From contig NC_060887.1 of assembly GCF_014805685.1 (NCBI RefSeq), positions 9,211,463 through 9,275,462 on the forward strand: a stretch of DNA of 64,000 nt, written 5' to 3'. Under the pieces are notes generated by a model. It was not told where the DNA came from. It was given only the letters and a program-made list of their open reading frames with translations, and searched no databases. Below are positions 59,781 to 64,000 of the stretch, in pieces (the first letter of the stretch is position 1; the number at the start of each line of letters is the position of its first letter). Made by a program: the position numbers and the translations under genes. The stretch is from Silurus meridionalis (Eukaryota > Chordata > Actinopteri > Siluriformes > Siluridae).

Positions 59781-61130
59781 TAAACAAACAGTTCACTGTC
59801 AGTTCCTTTTTCTTTAAAATTTAACTGGAGCACTTTTACTTTAGTAATATGTTGCCTAGTGAATCTCTACTTTAACTCAACTATGTGGTTTGTGTACTTT
59901 ATCCACCACTGCAATACTGCACTGCAGCATGCCCCACTGTTGAGGAAAGTACTGGGAGAAAACAAAAACTCTAAACACATGAGCATTTCAAAATCTTGAG
60001 CCAGTGGCACACTGCCACAGCCACACCAAAGCATCCATTAATGCAAAGCCAGGTGGATTTCTTTACCCTCTTCCCTTTCCCCAGTCCCTTTTCCTGGATG
60101 CAGCTCAAGTTGCTAATCCCCTTGTGAGGCCCCCTGACTGCTGCCGGATCCTCTAATTCTTAAAGTTTTCCCCTGTCCCAAAATGCCCCCACACACATTC
60201 CAGGTGGTTATTCTTGTATAGGCTGCTTTTCTCTTTTATCTGGCTTTTTATCGCCTTACCTCAAACCACCTCTGCCCTCTGCAAGTCTTGGTTTTGTAAG
60301 TTGACTCCATTTTGTCTCTCTGTGTCTACGGGCTCTTGAAACCAGCTCATCTATTTATGACTATTACAGTCTAAGATAATTATTCAGTTACTAGAATTGT
60401 GAGTGTGTTTTAAATTCCACATGCATATGTGTGAGCTGTCTATGTGCTTTGCATTGACAGTAAACTAGAACCACCCTGTACACAGAAGCTGATAGCTTGT
60501 GAAGCAAAGGTGTGCAGAAACTTATTAATGGTGGGAGTGTGAGAACGTTGTGTGTAATATTGACCTTATGAATGTGTTTTTTACTCATCTGCACATAAGA
60601 CTGACCAAATAATTCTTTATCATAGAAATAATTATTGAATTAATGACAATCCAATGCATATGAGAGTGAAATATTGATTTATGGAACAAGATCACTGCTA
60701 AGTTTATATTTATTCTTAATCATAGAATATAACTAATATTTAACCTCATAGCCACATTTTAGATGATTTAATAATATATGTCTTCAAGAACATTAATGCA
60801 TTATAAAAGCTGCACCAAATCAAAGCTGAGCTTTGAAATTGAAATGCTTTGAAATTATTCTACAAGTATGCTCCTATCATAAATATCCTTAAACATCACA
60901 AATATCACTTTTTCACCTAATTTATGTCTTGTGCATAACAATAACCGTTACAGCAGTATATAATAGCAAACTCAGACTCCTCAAACTTATTTATGAGGAA
61001 TGGTTTAATTTGATTTTAAAAATATCATTTCACAATTTCAAAATTAATCGTTTCTGGTAGTGATTTATTATTATTTTGTACCTGCTATAAACCAAATTCA
61101 TGAGGGAAGACACAAAATCTGCTTTTCAAA
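59781..61130. other. Intergenic, no gene recognised
   Basis: The C-rich stretch 60060-60300 is unlike its surroundings but carries no recognised exon. Confidence 0.4.
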
Positions 61131-61185
61131 AAGCCTTTTCTATATATATATATATGATGTGTGCGAAAAAAAAAAAAGTTAAAAT

Positions 61186-61260
61186 GGGTTGCCATAGGAA
61201 TCGGGTATCGTGGTAACCACTGGCAGTTTGGCATGGTGCCAAGCAGTCACCATGGTAGTG
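61186..61260. promoter_or_regulatory. Motif cluster: NFI palindrome and X-box-like sites
   Basis: TTGGC-ATGGT-GCCAA (61228-61242) is an exact full nuclear factor I site. GTTGCCATAGGAA (61188-61200) and GTCACCATGGTAGT (61246-61259) resemble RFX X-boxes, and TGGTAACCA (61211-61219) lies between. Function is not shown. Confidence 0.35.
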
Positions 61261-61740
61261 CTGTCAGTCATGCTTGGGTGCTAAACATGTAGGTGGCACA
61301 GAGATTGGATGGGTGTAGTGGGAAAGCTTTGGATTCATATTTTCATACAACTCGCTTTGGTGTAATGATTGTCAAATGGGCCAGTTAACCTATTAAAAAA
61401 GGAAGCTGAGTTACCTGACCACTATAAACACACACCTCAGAGGCATGTGGACATATGAAGAACAGCACCTGGAACAGAAAGAGAAAATGTTGATGAGTCA
61501 AGTATGTGTAGAAGAATAGGCTTGGCACATTTTTCCTAAAAAAAAAATTTCATTCTCTGTAAATAATTTACAAGTTGCATGCATTGAGACAGCAGCGACA
61601 CTACAAAAATTAATCTGTGTGGGGAAATAGCTCTAATGTTTGTATTCATTAGATTGCAACACTGTGCTTAATATGTTAACTTGATATAAACATTACACAT
61701 GTCCCATATTTCACTTAAAATTCTTCCTTAAAATAAGAAT
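61261..61740. other. Intergenic, nothing recognised
   Basis: No supported gene. Confidence 0.4.
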
Positions 61741-61930
61741 TTACGGCATAACACAGGACCTTTGAGGATGAATTTGGACTGTATTTAATGTCAACAGTCT
61801 GCTAAAATGACTCGGGATTACAGTTTGCATTCGATCACCATAACTGCTCACCTCAACATCATTAAACTGTGGGAGAACCCAGACAAAACCCAAACAAACA
61901 TAAGAAGAAAAGACAGGACTCCACACAGAC
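61741..61930 (-). repeat. Repeat module shared with 37900-38040
   Basis: TTTAATGTCAACAGTCTGCT, GGGATTACAGTTTGCATTCG and CTCACCTCAACATC match the left module of the repeat at 37680-38290. Confidence 0.65.
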
Positions 61931-61994
61931 AGTAACCTAGTATAAGAATCAAACCAGAGAATTGGACTTAGACATGATTTGGTATATATTTTTA

Positions 61995-62160
61995 TTTATG
62001 GCATTTTGGCAGATGCCCTTTTCCAGAGTGACTTACTACAGAGAGGTTGAGAGTTCAAGTGCTTAGCAGTGGCAGTAGCTTTTTGTTGCTAGGATTTGTA
62101 CTTTTGACCTTCCGCTCTAAAGTCCAATGTTGTAACCACTGAGCTACCATCTACGCATGT
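61995..62160 (-). repeat. SINE-like tail with gene-like TGGTAGCTCAGTGG
   Basis: The minus strand starts GATGGTAGCTCAGTGGTTAC (A-box-like), then AAAGGTCAAAAGTACAAATCC (degraded B box), and ends GAAAAGGGCATCTGCCAAAT, a common fish SINE-like pattern. Confidence 0.6.
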
Positions 62161-64000
62161 GTACACATCGTATAAAAGCTGTAAAGCCTAAATGTCTCTG
62201 AATGTCTGTAGATAAGAAGATATGGAAGAAACAGAACAGAACAGGATAAACAAAAATGCGATATAGGGCACTTGTTTTAAGGTTTAGAAGAAAGATACAG
62301 TGAACAATGATGACCTTTTCACTTGTTAGGCCAGGAACAGACATTAAGCAACTGTAACCTTAAGCTCTTTGGAAGGATCTGAAGCTTTGTGTGACTCAAT
62401 GAGGGCTGGTTGTTGGAAAGGCTATATGCAGGACCCATTAATTATAATCCAGAAGGGACTGGTTTCATTTGTTTAATCAGTTTGTCATAGTCTCTGTCTG
62501 CTATCAAGCGTGCTTCCAATTTGGCTGTTATTAAATCCTGCAGACACACTGGCCCTTTACAGATAAGACTAAAGTCACCTGGCTATAAACTGTGATTGGT
62601 TATCCATGAACTTTCCTGGTTAATGCAGGTCAATCTGTAAATTATCTAGAACTCTATGCTATGTCATGCCCTTTACATCGGGCATACAAAACATGACAAG
62701 GCTCACCATCAAACCCAACACATTAAATGGTGATTTCTACTGTCACAGATTTAAGTGCAAATGCAGCTTTATCAATCGATCCAGACAATCAAGAAAGTAA
62801 AGCAAATTTTATTATTTAAAGGATATTATATAGAAAAAGCTAATTTTTAGTTAAAGGAACTGATCTTGGCAAATGGATTTCAAGTTTTTTAGGTGATTTA
62901 GCAAATAGACAGCTTTGCCTTTATATTACATTGCATTGTTTTTATGTTGTTCTCAGAAGTGTAAATCTTTTTTCCACAGCCACAAATTTACACAAGCAAT
63001 ATGAAAGAGTAAGAAATAGGCCACTGCCAATCACACATAAGCATAACATCCAGACCAAACATGAAATCAGTACAGTAGGCATAAAAAAAAATACAAGAAA
63101 CATCACAGGCTTGACTAATAATAGTAACGCTAACACACTAAAGTATAAGCAATCTTTCACAAATTCCCTATTGCTTTTGTTTTGCCAGTCAAAGTGTGTA
63201 TGAAAATACAGCTAGGAGTTATCTGATCTGGAACCACTTGCATCTTAGTCTGTATGTAAATACATGATATTAAAAATAAAATTAATAATAATAATAATTA
63301 TTATTATTATTATCATTATTATTATTATCATTATTATTATGATCTGAGCTGCCACTGCATATCACACACAGATCTCATATATTAAAAGAGCATATATTCC
63401 TGGAGTATTTACAGTTGGTAAACACTGTATACTCTGCTCAGAGTCCACTACCAAGAGCTTGTCTAACACGATGTTGTGATACAGGTTCTTATCATATAAC
63501 GTTCTGTAAGCATTAGCAAAGATGGCACATAATGACATTAACTGAGACCTGACCTGACTCAGAGAGGCTCGGATATCTTGTTACATAACTAACTGACAGA
63601 CATAAGATAAAAATAAATACACAAAGAGGGTAAGTCAGGTGTGGTTTAATTATTTCTTGAAGAAAAGTTCCAGCATTGCGACCAGTGGGTTTCTAGTTAC
63701 TGCGTTCGGTTGTATTTGTGCAATCACCATGGACAAGAAGTCCATGTTTAGTAGAGATAAACCACAATTAAAAAATCGAACCATACTACTCATTATGATA
63801 GCAGTGATAAGTAAAAAATTATAAAAAAAGAAGAACAAACTGTGCATGAACAATAGATTACAGTGTTCAGGGTTTTGGTAAATGATAAGTAGTACACTTT
63901 TGTATGGAATTTGTGCCCGGCCATATTCAAAGTTTTACAAATACACATTACAACCAAAGAAATAAAATAATAGTAATAAAACATTAATTCTCTGTATGTT
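62161..64000. other. Intergenic to window end
   Basis: An AT trinucleotide run lies at 63286-63341. Two overlapping open frames at 63639-63853, one on each strand, are not recognised. No gene is supported here. Confidence 0.4.

Noticed and set aside
60318..60345. CCCGTAGA on the minus strand, like the start of miR-99/100
   Set aside because: The following bases do not match the mature sequence and no complementary arm lies within 80 bases.
63639..63853. Open frames on both strands near the window end
   Set aside because: Neither translation is recognised and no splice sites or partner exons were found; could be an exon of an unseen gene, but not supportable.

Overview
This is a teleost fish nuclear genomic window, probably from an otophysan or catfish-like genome. 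It is AT-rich, intron-containing and packed with fish-type Tc1/mariner, hAT, RTE, DIRS and Ty3/gypsy relics and microsatellites, and it has no bacterial features. Two protein-coding genes can be reconstructed exon by exon, both on the minus strand. has1 (hyaluronan synthase 1; coding exons between 26483 and 28586, promoter near 29250) is 559 aa with every catalytic motif intact. spaca6 (sperm acrosome membrane-associated 6; 8 coding exons between 42507 and 48211) is 306 aa, with a signal peptide, two CxxC motifs, one Ig domain and a C-terminal membrane anchor. All reconstructed intron junctions are GT-AG and the phases match.

Upstream of spaca6 on the same strand are two microRNA hairpins, miR-125a (50214-50296) and a let-7 (55361-55444) whose 5p arm matches the form I know as zebrafish let-7d. 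The minus-strand order let-7, miR-125a, spaca6, has1 repeats the human 19q13.41 order MIR99B, MIRLET7E, MIR125A, SPACA6, HAS1 as I remember it. The window therefore appears to hold a very old linkage block of a developmental microRNA cluster, a gamete-fusion gene and a matrix-polysaccharide synthase. I did not find miR-99. The two hairpins are about 5 kb apart, with a decayed Tc1 copy between them.

Layout: 1-26 kb has no recognisable host gene and is mostly mobile elements. These include three copies of one Tc1 family (one split by an RTE retrotransposon), a DIRS-like element with inverted termini, a tRNA-Glu/RTE SINE with a 16-bp target duplication, and a composite hAT. 26-31 kb holds has1 plus a 710-bp copy of its intron 1/exon 2 placed upstream of its own promoter between two copies of a microsatellite block. 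31-42 kb is repeats, including an unusual tandem array of tRNA-like units (35.7-36.8 kb). 42-48 kb is spaca6. 48-56 kb holds the microRNAs. 56-64 kb holds a decayed chromodomain Ty3/gypsy element, a Tc1 relic broken by a hAT MITE and a SINE-like repeat, and unassigned sequence.

Every transposon reading frame seen is broken or truncated, so no element here looks autonomous.
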